From Flavobacteriaceae bacterium UBA4439 (lineage in GTDB: Bacteria > Bacteroidota > Bacteroidia > Flavobacteriales > Flavobacteriaceae), in the NCBI GenBank assembly GCA_002390455.1, contig DGPN01000043.1:1-12822 (forward strand): a stretch of 12,822 bases of DNA, read 5' to 3'. A model generated the notes under the pieces. That model saw only the letters and a list, made by a program, of their open reading frames with translations, was not told the DNA's origin and searched no databases. The position numbers and the translations under genes are program-made. Below are positions 6,991-12,822 of this stretch, in pieces (position 1 is the first letter of the stretch; each line of letters starts with the position of its first letter).

Positions 6991-7710
6991 ATGATTAAGT
7001 GGGTGGCCGCTGCGATCGGTTATTCTTTTTTGAGATTTCCTGGAGCCATTTTAGGATTTATGGTCGGGGGCTTTTTTGAACATTTAACTAAGAATTCTGT
7101 CCAAATCAGAAGGTCATCTTACGCGATCAATCCCGAGACATTTCAATTGAACTTATTGGCCCTTTCGGCCTTGATCATCAAAGCCGATGGGAAAATTGAG
7201 CAAAGGGAATTGGACTTTGTAAGGAGTTTTTTTATTGGTCAATACGGTAAAGAACGAGCCGATTCAATTTTTAGAAACTTCAATACTCAAATCAAAAAAG
7301 AGGCCCAACGCCTCGACCAACTGACTCAAGTTTTTGTTCAGCAAACAGCTTACGAAACCCGCTTACAGATTCTTCATTTTCTTTTTGGGATAGCCAATGC
7401 CGACGGCCATGTTTCTAATGTGGAATTGGAAAAACTCTCACAAATAGCCTCGGGAATGCGACTGCGTTTGCCCGATTTTGAAAGTATCAAAGCGATGTTT
7501 GTCAAAAACACTGACAATGCTTATAAAATACTTGAGATCGAATCCAATGCCAGCCAAGATGATATAAAAAAGGCTTACAGGAGAATGGCCAAAAAATATC
7601 ACCCGGACAAGCTCCGAGGACAAGACCCAGCGATGATCAAAGGTGCTGAGGAAAAATTCAGGGAGGTCCAAAAGGCTTATGAAACATTGATTCGTTTAAA
7701 AAATAATTAA
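6991..7710 (+). CDS. djlA: DjlA-like membrane co-chaperone (TerB domain plus C-terminal J domain)
   Basis: A 239-residue Hsp40-type co-chaperone that stimulates DnaK ATPase near the inner membrane. The architecture matches DjlA. A short N-terminal hydrophobic helix (about 3-29) has closely spaced glycines (GAILGFMVGG). A TerB-like helical domain (about 50-165) contains two similar acidic motifs, IKADGKIEQREL and ANADGHVSNVEL, typical of TerB. The C-terminal J domain (about 174-237) carries the essential HPD triad at 204-206 in KKYHPDKL. It is slightly shorter than E. coli DjlA. It heads a tight four-gene run: only 9 bases separate it from the next start. In E. coli, DjlA dosage affects envelope stress signalling; a similar role here is inference. 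Confidence 0.88.
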   Translation: MIKWVAAAIGYSFLRFPGAILGFMVGGFFEHLTKNSVQIRRSSYAINPETFQLNLLALSALIIKADGKIEQRELDFVRSFFIGQYGKERADSIFRNFNTQIKKEAQRLDQLTQVFVQQTAYETRLQILHFLFGIANADGHVSNVELEKLSQIASGMRLRLPDFESIKAMFVKNTDNAYKILEIESNASQDDIKKAYRRMAKKYHPDKLRGQDPAMIKGAEEKFREVQKAYETLIRLKNN

Positions 7711-7719
7711 AATTAATTT

Positions 7720-8295
7720 ATGGAAACTTTTTGGTTCTATTTTGATTTGGGCTTTGATCATGTTCTCGATATAGGAGGTTTAGATCACTTCTATTTTCTT
7801 GTAGCCCTCTCTCTTCCATTTGCCTTTAAGAATTGGCGAAAGCTGCTATTGTGGGTAAGTCTTTTTACCTTGGGACATTCACTTTCCCTTTTAGTTACTC
7901 ATTTTGAATGGCTAAAAATCGATGCCGCATGGGTTGAGTTTTTAATTCCCATTACCATCTGCATTACTTGCCTATCGATACTGGTTCAAAAAAAACACTC
8001 CCATCTCAAAGGAATTTGGATCAACCTCATTACCCTATTTTTTGGATTGATTCATGGTTTTGGTTTTGGCCGATACTTCAAGATGATTGCCTCCGAAGGG
8101 GAAGCCATTTTGGGTCTTTTAGAGTTTGCTTTAGGAGTCGAGTTTGCACAAATTTTGATTGTTATTTTTGTGCTATTTATGAATTGGATGGCACTTGGCT
8201 TGTTAAAAATTCAAGCCTTAAAATGGCAATGGATAATTGCTGCCATGGTCTTGTCTCAAGCCATACTGATGACATCGAATAACTGGCCATTTTAA
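7720..8295 (+). CDS. HupE/UreJ-like integral membrane protein
   Basis: A 191-residue protein with about six hydrophobic segments. It has the conserved His/Asp-rich helices of the HupE/UreJ_2 group: DHVLDIGGLDHFYFL near the N terminus (about 13-27), TLGHSLSLL (about 51-59), LIHGFGFGRYF (about 109-119) and GVEFAQILIVI (about 138-148). Classical HupE/UreJ proteins accompany hydrogenase or urease and handle nickel, but no such genes are present here. The Bacteroidota versions have no established function. The repeated His/Asp in membrane helices is compatible with divalent metal transport or binding, which is inference. It sits 9 bases after the co-chaperone gene and 15 bases before the deaminase gene, so is likely in the same operon. 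Confidence 0.8.
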   Translation: METFWFYFDLGFDHVLDIGGLDHFYFLVALSLPFAFKNWRKLLLWVSLFTLGHSLSLLVTHFEWLKIDAAWVEFLIPITICITCLSILVQKKHSHLKGIWINLITLFFGLIHGFGFGRYFKMIASEGEAILGLLEFALGVEFAQILIVIFVLFMNWMALGLLKIQALKWQWIIAAMVLSQAILMTSNNWPF

Positions 8296-8310
8296 TTTAC
8301 CTTAGCGTTC

Positions 8311-8736
8311 ATGTCTTCAGAAAAGCAAAAAAGGTACGATCAGGCGTATATGAAAATGGCTCAAACTTGGGGAGAACTTTCTCATTGCGAGCGCAAAAAA
8401 GTGGGAGCTTTGATTGTCAAAGACCGAATGATCATTTCTGACGGATACAATGGCACCCCATCGGGTTTTGAAAATGAATGTGAAGACGAAGAACATTATA
8501 CCAAATGGTATGTACTCCACGCCGAAGCCAATGCGATATTGAAAGTAGCCGCTTCAACCCAATCTTGTGTGGGAGCAACCCTCTATATTACCCTCTCCCC
8601 TTGCAGAGAATGTAGCAAACTGATTCATCAAGCTGGGATCAAAAGGGTGGTTTACTTAGTAGGATACAAAGACCGATCCGGGCTTGATTTCCTGGAAAAA
8701 GCAGGTGTAATTTTAACGCAGTTGGATTTACCTTAA
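8311..8736 (+). CDS. Deoxycytidylate (dCMP) deaminase family protein
   Basis: A zinc hydrolase of 141 residues, probably converting dCMP to dUMP for thymidylate synthesis in the cytosol. The zinc site is HAE (His70-Ala-Glu72, Glu being the proton shuttle) plus PCREC (Cys98 and Cys101). GYNGTPSGF (45-53) is the nucleotide-binding loop typical of dCMP deaminases and of the ComEB subgroup, which distinguishes it from cytidine and tRNA adenosine deaminases. It is compact, lacking the longer C terminus of some phage and eukaryotic forms. The gene lies 15 bases after the HupE-like gene and 14 bases before the S41 peptidase gene. Ribonucleotide reductase nrdB, also in deoxynucleotide supply, starts 3.3 kb downstream but in a separate unit. 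Confidence 0.92.
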   Translation: MSSEKQKRYDQAYMKMAQTWGELSHCERKKVGALIVKDRMIISDGYNGTPSGFENECEDEEHYTKWYVLHAEANAILKVAASTQSCVGATLYITLSPCRECSKLIHQAGIKRVVYLVGYKDRSGLDFLEKAGVILTQLDLP

Positions 8737-8750
8737 ATCGAAATAAACCT

Positions 8751-10334
8751 ATGAAAAAAAATTTAGTTCTCTTTGCTATAGTATTCCTATCGATATGCAT
8801 TGGCTATTTACTGGGCAGTGAAAAAGAAATTTTGATGTCCAATCGGCAGGATTCGTGGAGCATGAATCGGCTGGAGCGACTGTTGCAATATATCGATGAC
8901 GATTATGTAGAAGAAATTGATACGGACAGTCTGGTTGGAGAGGTTATTGAAGATATTGTCAATCGATTGGATCCACACTCCGTTTACATTCCAGCCCGCC
9001 AAAGACAAAGCATAGCCGAAAATATGCAAGGTAATTTTTACGGAATAGGCGTCAGTTTTTTTATGTTCAAAGACAGTGTGACCATCATTAGGGTCTTGGA
9101 AGGTGGGCCCAGTGAGGCCGCTGGACTTTTGGCAGGAGATAGAATATTGATTGCCAATAATGATACATTATTCCAAAAAAACTACTCCAGTGAAAAAATC
9201 ATGCAAGCCCTAAAAGGAAGACCAGGAACTTCTGTTGATCTGACCATGTATCGCAAATCGGAGGATAAAATTTTTGAATTGGAAATGAAGCGAGGAAAGG
9301 TACCCTTGCCCAGTGTTGATTCCTATTATATGATGGATAAGGATTTGGGCTACCTCAAAATCAATCGGTTTTCTCAAACCACCTTCGATGAGTTTGATCT
9401 TGCTTTGGACGAATTGATTTCTCAAGGAATGGAAAAAATGATTTTGGACTTAAGGGATAATCCCGGAGGATACCTTCATCCTGCGATCCAAATTTCAAAT
9501 GCTTTATTGCAGAAAGACCAAACCATAGTGATCACCAAAAGCAATATGGGAGAAGAGGAAAAATCAATAGCCGAGGGCAATGGTAATTTTAGTGAGGGAG
9601 ACTTGATCGTTTTGGTCAATGAACAATCGGCCTCTGCCAGTGAAATTGTTGCCGGTGCAATTCAAGATAACGACAGGGGTTGGATTATTGGGAGGAGAAC
9701 TTTTGGTAAAGGATTGGTCCAGCAGCAAATGCCTTTGGGAGGAGGGGATGCGGTGCGGCTGACCATCGCCAAATATTTTACCCCTACCGGAAGATCCATA
9801 CAAAAACCTTACAACGGAGATAGAGAAGCCTATTATCAAGATCTCAGTAATCGCTATCACAAAGGAGAGATGGCCGATGCCAAAAAAATTCCTGTTACCG
9901 ATAGTTTGGCTTATAAAACCCCAGAGGGCAGAACTGTATATGGAGGGGGAGGCATTACACCCGATTTTTATATTTCAAATAACAATACGGAAGAGGAGGA
10001 ATGGAATTCCTTTATACTGAACTCCAATGTGATGAATAATTTTGTCTTTAAAGAATTGGACAATAACAGAAAAAAATTTATCGATTTTGGCTTGGATGAT
10101 CTTCTCGAAGACCAGTTTGAAGAACTACTCCCTTGGTATGATTTATTTGTAAAATACTGTGTCGATAACGAAATTGAGATTACAATAACTGAACAGCAAA
10201 CCCTCAAAGCTGTTAAGGCTTATTTAGGACTCCAACTTTTTGGTGACAACACTTATAACCAGATCAAAAATAGGGATGATTTATTCTTGGAGACTGCTAT
10301 CAAGACATTAGACAGCCTGTCACAAATCGACTAA
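8751..10334 (+). CDS. S41-family C-terminal processing peptidase (CtpA/Prc-like)
   Basis: A serine protease of 527 residues acting outside the cytoplasmic membrane, trimming or degrading envelope proteins from their C termini. Residues 4-22 form a signal or membrane anchor; there is no lipobox. A PDZ domain spans about 95-178 (YGIGVSFFMF... RVLEGGPSEAAGLLAGDRIL). The peptidase core follows. DLRDNPGG (233-240) is conserved. Ser295 in SASASEIVAGA and Lys320 in RTFGKG are 25 residues apart, as in Prc and plant D1 protease, with Gln324 nearby, so the Ser-Lys dyad is complete. A C-terminal helical region of about 115 residues (from 412) is longer than minimal CtpA. It is the last gene of the four-gene run, and its stop overlaps the convergent small gene. 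Confidence 0.93.
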   Translation: MKKNLVLFAIVFLSICIGYLLGSEKEILMSNRQDSWSMNRLERLLQYIDDDYVEEIDTDSLVGEVIEDIVNRLDPHSVYIPARQRQSIAENMQGNFYGIGVSFFMFKDSVTIIRVLEGGPSEAAGLLAGDRILIANNDTLFQKNYSSEKIMQALKGRPGTSVDLTMYRKSEDKIFELEMKRGKVPLPSVDSYYMMDKDLGYLKINRFSQTTFDEFDLALDELISQGMEKMILDLRDNPGGYLHPAIQISNALLQKDQTIVITKSNMGEEEKSIAEGNGNFSEGDLIVLVNEQSASASEIVAGAIQDNDRGWIIGRRTFGKGLVQQQMPLGGGDAVRLTIAKYFTPTGRSIQKPYNGDREAYYQDLSNRYHKGEMADAKKIPVTDSLAYKTPEGRTVYGGGGITPDFYISNNNTEEEEWNSFILNSNVMNNFVFKELDNNRKKFIDFGLDDLLEDQFEELLPWYDLFVKYCVDNEIEITITEQQTLKAVKAYLGLQLFGDNTYNQIKNRDDLFLETAIKTLDSLSQID

Positions 10335-10528
10335 CGGTTGAGTTTCTTGGAAATTTTTTTGGACAAGATCAATAGCAATAAAAGTAAAAAAGCGCATAGG
10401 GCTGCCATAATCCCAATGACGGCGATGGAACTTTTCTCTGAAAGGGGGTTCTCCCAATTGACTTGAGTCACGTTAAAAACCACCATTCCAAGGGACAGTG
10501 CCATCAAAATTCTTATGAATATTTTCAT
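10331..10528 (-). CDS. Small two-helix membrane protein, function unknown
   Basis: A 65-residue protein with two hydrophobic stretches, about residues 4-21 and 37-57, joined by a polar loop (TQVNWENPLSEKSS) and ending in a very basic tail (SKKISKKLNR), so it probably spans the membrane twice with a cytosolic C terminus. I do not recognise a family. The reading frame is credible because it starts with ATG 38 bases after the MarC-family stop on the same strand, fits the space up to the peptidase stop, and has a coherent membrane topology. It is probably co-transcribed with the MarC-family gene. Its last four bases overlap the peptidase gene on the other strand. Confidence 0.7.
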   Translation of the reverse strand: MKIFIRILMALSLGMVVFNVTQVNWENPLSEKSSIAVIGIMAALCAFLLLLLLILSKKISKKLNR

Positions 10529-10566
10529 GCTGTAAAATTAATAAACCTTTGCATAAACGTCTGTAC

Positions 10567-11136
10567 TTAAGTCACTATTTTTCCAAAGTTGGTGGCGAAG
10601 AGTTTGACCGCTATGGCCAACAATACGATTCCAAAAACCTTGCGAATGATATTGATGCCTTGTTTGCCCAAAATTTTCTCCAATCTTGAACAAGATTTCA
10701 GAATAATATAAACAATCAGAATGTTGATCAGTATTGCAATAATGATATTGACCAAATCGTATTCTGCCCGTAAAGACAATAAGCTGGTCATGGTTCCAGC
10801 ACCTGCAATAACAGGAAAAGCGAGAGGTACGATGGAGGCGACCTCAAGGGCTTCTTCTTTGAACAGTGTGATACCCAAAATCATTTCCAAAGCCAAAAAT
10901 AAAATCACAAAGGATCCAGCCACCGCAAAAGAATTTACATCTATTCCGATAAGCTTCAATATTTTTTCTCCCAAAAAAAGAAAGGCAATCATAATCACCG
11001 CAGCCACCAAAGAAGCTTTTTCAGACTGAATATGACCAGCTTTCTCTCTTAAACTTATTACAATGGGAATACTCCCGACTATGTCAATGACAGCAAAAAG
11101 AACCATACTGGCGGTCAAAATTTCTTTTAAATCCAT
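10567..11136 (-). CDS. MarC-family integral membrane protein (UPF0056)
   Basis: A 189-residue protein with about six hydrophobic segments and normal family length. Recognisable features are the N-terminal FAVIDIVGSIPIVISL (about 14-29), the loop IDVNSFAVAGSFVILFLALEMI (about 64-85) and IVPLAFPVIAGAGTMTSLL (about 101-119), the last being the most conserved MarC block. The name comes from a locus near mar in E. coli, but the protein is not needed for multiple antibiotic resistance there and its true function is unknown; transport is assumed from its structure. A good promoter element and two palindromes lie just upstream. A small membrane protein gene follows on the same strand. Confidence 0.9.
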   Translation of the reverse strand: MDLKEILTASMVLFAVIDIVGSIPIVISLREKAGHIQSEKASLVAAVIMIAFLFLGEKILKLIGIDVNSFAVAGSFVILFLALEMILGITLFKEEALEVASIVPLAFPVIAGAGTMTSLLSLRAEYDLVNIIIAILINILIVYIILKSCSRLEKILGKQGINIIRKVFGIVLLAIAVKLFATNFGKIVT

Positions 11137-11137
11137 C

Positions 11138-11167
11138 GTAAAAATTTTTACAAAGGTAATTACCTTT
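11138..11167. repeat. Adjacent perfect palindromes in the divergent marC/DUF3109 promoter region
   Basis: GTAAAAATTTTTAC (11138-11151) is a perfect 14-base palindrome between the -7 element and the MarC-family ATG. AAAGGTAATTACCTTT (11152-11167) is a perfect 16-base palindrome directly abutting it, and it contains the -7 element on the minus strand and a near-match (TACCTTTT) on the plus strand. The position suits operator sites for a dimeric regulator, although A/T-rich palindromes also arise by chance. Confidence 0.5.
11151..11158 (-). promoter_or_regulatory. -7 promoter element of the MarC-family gene
   Basis: The minus strand reads TACCTTTG, an exact match to the Bacteroidota TAnnTTTG element, ending 14 bases before the ATG at 11136. 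No TTTG is found at the usual 19-21 base distance; the nearest TTG (in TTGACG, minus strand of 11183-11188) is too far upstream. The element is therefore good and the -33 box weak or absent. Confidence 0.55.
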
Positions 11168-11235
11168 TAATTTATTTATTTTCGTCAATATGTTAAATTT
11201 ACAGGATATATTTAGCACATAAATTTTCAAATGCA

Positions 11236-11805
11236 ATGTTTCAAATAGGCAACTCGCTGGTATCGGAAGAAATCATTACCAATGACTTTGTTTGTAATCT
11301 AAATGCTTGTAAAGGAGCGTGCTGTGTTGAAGGAGAAGCGGGCGCACCACTTGACAAAGAGGAAACCAAATTGCTTGAAAAAAACTATGATCTCATTGCT
11401 CCTTTTCTAAATGAAAAGGGAAAAGCAGCCATTGAAAAACAGGGTAAATTTATTCGTGTAGAAGATGAAACTTTCGAAACTCCATTGGTGGATAACAAAG
11501 AATGTGCTTATGTGGTTTTTGGGGTCAATGGAACAACCCAATGTGGAATAGAAAACGCCTATAAGGCCAATGCTATCGATTGGAAAAAACCCATTTCATG
11601 TCACCTTTATCCAGTTCGTGTAAAAGAATATTCTGAATTCAACGCGGTAAATTACCACCGTTGGCATATTTGTGACAGCGGATGTCAATTGGGAGACAGT
11701 TTGAAAATTCCAATTTACCAGTTTGTTAAAGATGCCCTAATTAGAAAATTTGGAAATGAGTGGTATTCAGAATTGGAAATGGCCGCCAAAGAATTGAACT
11801 CCTAG
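11236..11805 (+). CDS. DUF3109 family cysteine-rich protein
   Basis: A protein of 189 residues with nine cysteines: Cys20, 25, 29, 30, 90, 103, 122, 146 and 150. The N-terminal CNLNACKGACCVEGEAGAPL resembles the metal-chelating signature of the YkgJ/UPF0153 group, and later blocks (NKECAYVV, TTQCGIENAY, KPISCHLYPV, HRWHICDSGC) fit the DUF3109 family found widely in Bacteroidota. Zinc or iron-sulphur binding is likely from this pattern but is not shown. There is no signal peptide or membrane helix, so it should be cytosolic. It is a single-gene unit between the divergent MarC gene and nrdB, with a probable terminator at its end. An ATG at 11231 is out of frame and opens only a five-codon stretch. 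Confidence 0.87.
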   Translation: MFQIGNSLVSEEIITNDFVCNLNACKGACCVEGEAGAPLDKEETKLLEKNYDLIAPFLNEKGKAAIEKQGKFIRVEDETFETPLVDNKECAYVVFGVNGTTQCGIENAYKANAIDWKKPISCHLYPVRVKEYSEFNAVNYHRWHICDSGCQLGDSLKIPIYQFVKDALIRKFGNEWYSELEMAAKELNS

Positions 11806-11837
11806 GGTCAGTCTTTATAGGGGTTAAGGTTTTTTTT
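11797..11837 (+). terminator. Rho-independent terminator overlapping the DUF3109 stop
   Basis: AACTCCTA (11797-11804) pairs with TAGGGGTT (11818-11825) to give an eight-base-pair stem with one G-U pair and a 13-base loop. Four bases later comes a run of eight T (11830-11837). The stop codon TAG (11803-11805) lies within the hairpin. The stem is short and the loop large, so strength is uncertain, but it separates the DUF3109 gene from nrdB as expected. Confidence 0.5.
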
Positions 11838-11861
11838 AGTTTTTAATATATTGATTATCAG

Positions 11862-11987
11862 TTATTTACAAATTGTTGTTTTCTCTTCTCTGTGCATCTT
11901 AAAAGATAAAATTTGTTAAAAACTCGACCTGTTTGTGGAAAAGTATGTCTTTCATTTTTGATAACATTTTAGAATCTTTGTGGAAAC
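11862..11987. promoter_or_regulatory. nrdB upstream region with DnaA-box-like repeats
   Basis: The direct repeat TTTGTGGAAA occurs at 11932-11941 and 11977-11986, 45 bases apart. Read on the minus strand these contain TTTTCCACA (11934-11942) and GTTTCCACA (11979-11987), close to the DnaA-box consensus TTATNCACA. A weaker minus-strand match, AGATGCACA, is at 11891-11899, 43 bases before the first repeat, and TTATTTACA is on the plus strand at 11862-11870. DnaA is known to regulate E. coli nrdAB. I see no clean TAnnTTTG promoter; AATCTTTG (11973-11980), overlapping the second repeat, is the nearest usable candidate. Regulation by DnaA is inference. Confidence 0.35.
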
Positions 11988-12010
11988 ATAAAACTAAATT
12001 AAATTTAAAT

Positions 12011-12822
12011 ATGGCAGCTGTAGAACCAATCCTCCAAGAAAATGAAAATAGATTTGTAATCTTTCCCATTCAACATCACGACATTTGGGAATGGTACAAA
12101 AAGATGGAGGCAAGTTTTTGGACTGCAGAAGAAATTGATTTGCATCAAGATTTAAATGATTGGAATACTAAATTAACCGATGATGAAAAATATTTCATCA
12201 AACACATACTTGCTTTTTTTGCTGCTTCCGATGGAATCGTAAATGAAAATTTAGCTGAGAATTTTGTTAATGAAGTTCAATATTCAGAAGCAAAATTTTT
12301 CTATGGTTTCCAAATCATGATGGAAAACATCCATTCAGAAACTTATTCCCTGTTGATTGACACTTATGTGAAAGATGAGGTAGAAAAAACAAAATTATTT
12401 AAGGCGATTGAGGTTTTTCCAGCCATCAAAAAGAAAGCCGACTGGGCTTTGCGTTGGATTGATTCGGATTCTTTTGCCGAGCGATTAATTGCTTTTGCTG
12501 CGGTAGAAGGTATTTTCTTCTCTGGTGCATTTTGTTCAATTTTCTGGCTCAAAAAAAGAGGCTTGATGCCTGGCCTTACTTTCTCTAATGAGTTGATCTC
12601 TAGAGATGAGGGCGTACACTGCGACTTTGCGGTTCATCTTCACAACAAGCACTTGGTCAATAAGGTTCCCAAAGAAAGAATTGAGGAAATCATTATGGAT
12701 GCCTTGAGAATAGAGCGCGAATTTATCACGGAATCATTACCCGCCAGCTTGATCGGTATGAACGCCAAGTTGATGACACAATATTTGGAGTTTGTAACCG
12801 ATCGTTTGCTCGTTGAGTTGGA
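12011..12822 (+). CDS. nrdB: Class I ribonucleotide reductase beta subunit NrdB (3' end outside window)
   Basis: The small subunit of aerobic ribonucleotide reductase, which holds the di-iron/tyrosyl radical cofactor needed to reduce ribonucleotides. The first 270 residues are present and the frame is open at the window edge. All di-iron ligands visible in the family are intact: Asp74 (FFAASDGIVNEN), Glu105 and His108 (MENIHSETY), Glu166 (FAAVEGIFFSG), Glu200 and His203 (ISRDEGVHCDF). The radical tyrosine is Tyr112, four residues after His108, so this is the tyrosyl-radical rather than the Tyr-less type. The sequence is eukaryote-like (KKKADWALRWI, FWLKKRGLMPGLTFSNELI), typical of Bacteroidota. 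The ATG follows an A/T-rich leader with no Shine-Dalgarno. nrdA is expected downstream but is not visible. Confidence 0.96.
   Translation, partial: MAAVEPILQENENRFVIFPIQHHDIWEWYKKMEASFWTAEEIDLHQDLNDWNTKLTDDEKYFIKHILAFFAASDGIVNENLAENFVNEVQYSEAKFFYGFQIMMENIHSETYSLLIDTYVKDEVEKTKLFKAIEVFPAIKKKADWALRWIDSDSFAERLIAFAAVEGIFFSGAFCSIFWLKKRGLMPGLTFSNELISRDEGVHCDFAVHLHNKHLVNKVPKERIEEIIMDALRIEREFITESLPASLIGMNAKLMTQYLEFVTDRLLVEL

Noticed and set aside
10529..10566. Possible separate promoter between the MarC-family gene and the small membrane protein gene
   Set aside because: No TTTG/TAnnTTTG pair is found on the minus strand in these 38 bases; co-transcription is the simpler reading.
10721..11029. Plus-strand frame of 102 codons antisense to the MarC-family gene
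   Set aside because: It is antisense to a conserved membrane protein, and its Lys/Ala/Ser/Ile-rich product shows no domain.
11231..11248. ATG at 11231 as a start or leader peptide for the DUF3109 gene
   Set aside because: It is out of frame with the gene and reaches TAG after five codons; such short frames are common by chance.
12364..12552. Minus-strand frame of 62 codons within nrdB
   Set aside because: It is antisense to metal-ligand-bearing nrdB sequence, with no independent support.

Overview
The window looks like chromosomal core-genome DNA from a member of the Bacteroidota, most likely the Cytophagales (Cyclobacteriaceae-like). This rests on the mix of gene families: a HemJ-type protoporphyrinogen oxidase, a ferrochelatase with an internal cysteine-rich segment, a bacilliredoxin, a DUF3109 protein and a eukaryote-like class I NrdB. 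A/T-rich leaders with weak Shine-Dalgarno sequences and TAnnTTTG-like promoter elements agree with it. Base composition is moderately A/T-rich and uniform. I see no insertion sequence, integrase, tRNA, rRNA, CRISPR array or prophage gene. The placement is inference, not a database result.

Layout. (1) 1-5704, plus strand: the C-terminal part of an AraC-family regulator, then ferrochelatase hemH, a MATE transporter overlapping hemH by 4 bases, a 101-base gap with a weak promoter candidate, hemJ, an NtrY-like histidine kinase overlapping the end of hemJ, and an enoyl-CoA hydratase starting one base after the kinase stop. (2) 5701-6886, minus strand: a bacilliredoxin followed by a PlsC-type acyltransferase, convergent with the hydratase. 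(3) 6991-10334, plus strand: a tight four-gene run of a TerB/J-domain membrane co-chaperone, a HupE/UreJ-like membrane protein, dCMP deaminase and an S41 C-terminal processing peptidase. (4) 10331-11136, minus strand: a MarC-family membrane protein followed by a 65-residue two-helix membrane protein. (5) 11236-11805, plus strand: the cysteine-rich DUF3109 protein, ending in a probable intrinsic terminator. (6) 12011 to the window end: the start of nrdB, preceded by a 205-base upstream region with repeated DnaA-box-like sequences.

The clearest theme is terminal haem synthesis. HemJ oxidises protoporphyrinogen IX to protoporphyrin IX and HemH inserts iron. A MATE exporter lies between the two genes, and a regulator carrying a Cys-Pro dipeptide lies directly upstream. 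A haem- or porphyrin-responsive unit with an efflux valve is a reasonable but untested reading. The rest is housekeeping: fatty-acid and phospholipid metabolism, thiol redox repair, envelope proteolysis and chaperoning, and deoxynucleotide supply. I did not find a clearly novel multi-gene system. The best leads are the haem cluster and the regulatory architecture of three intergenic regions.
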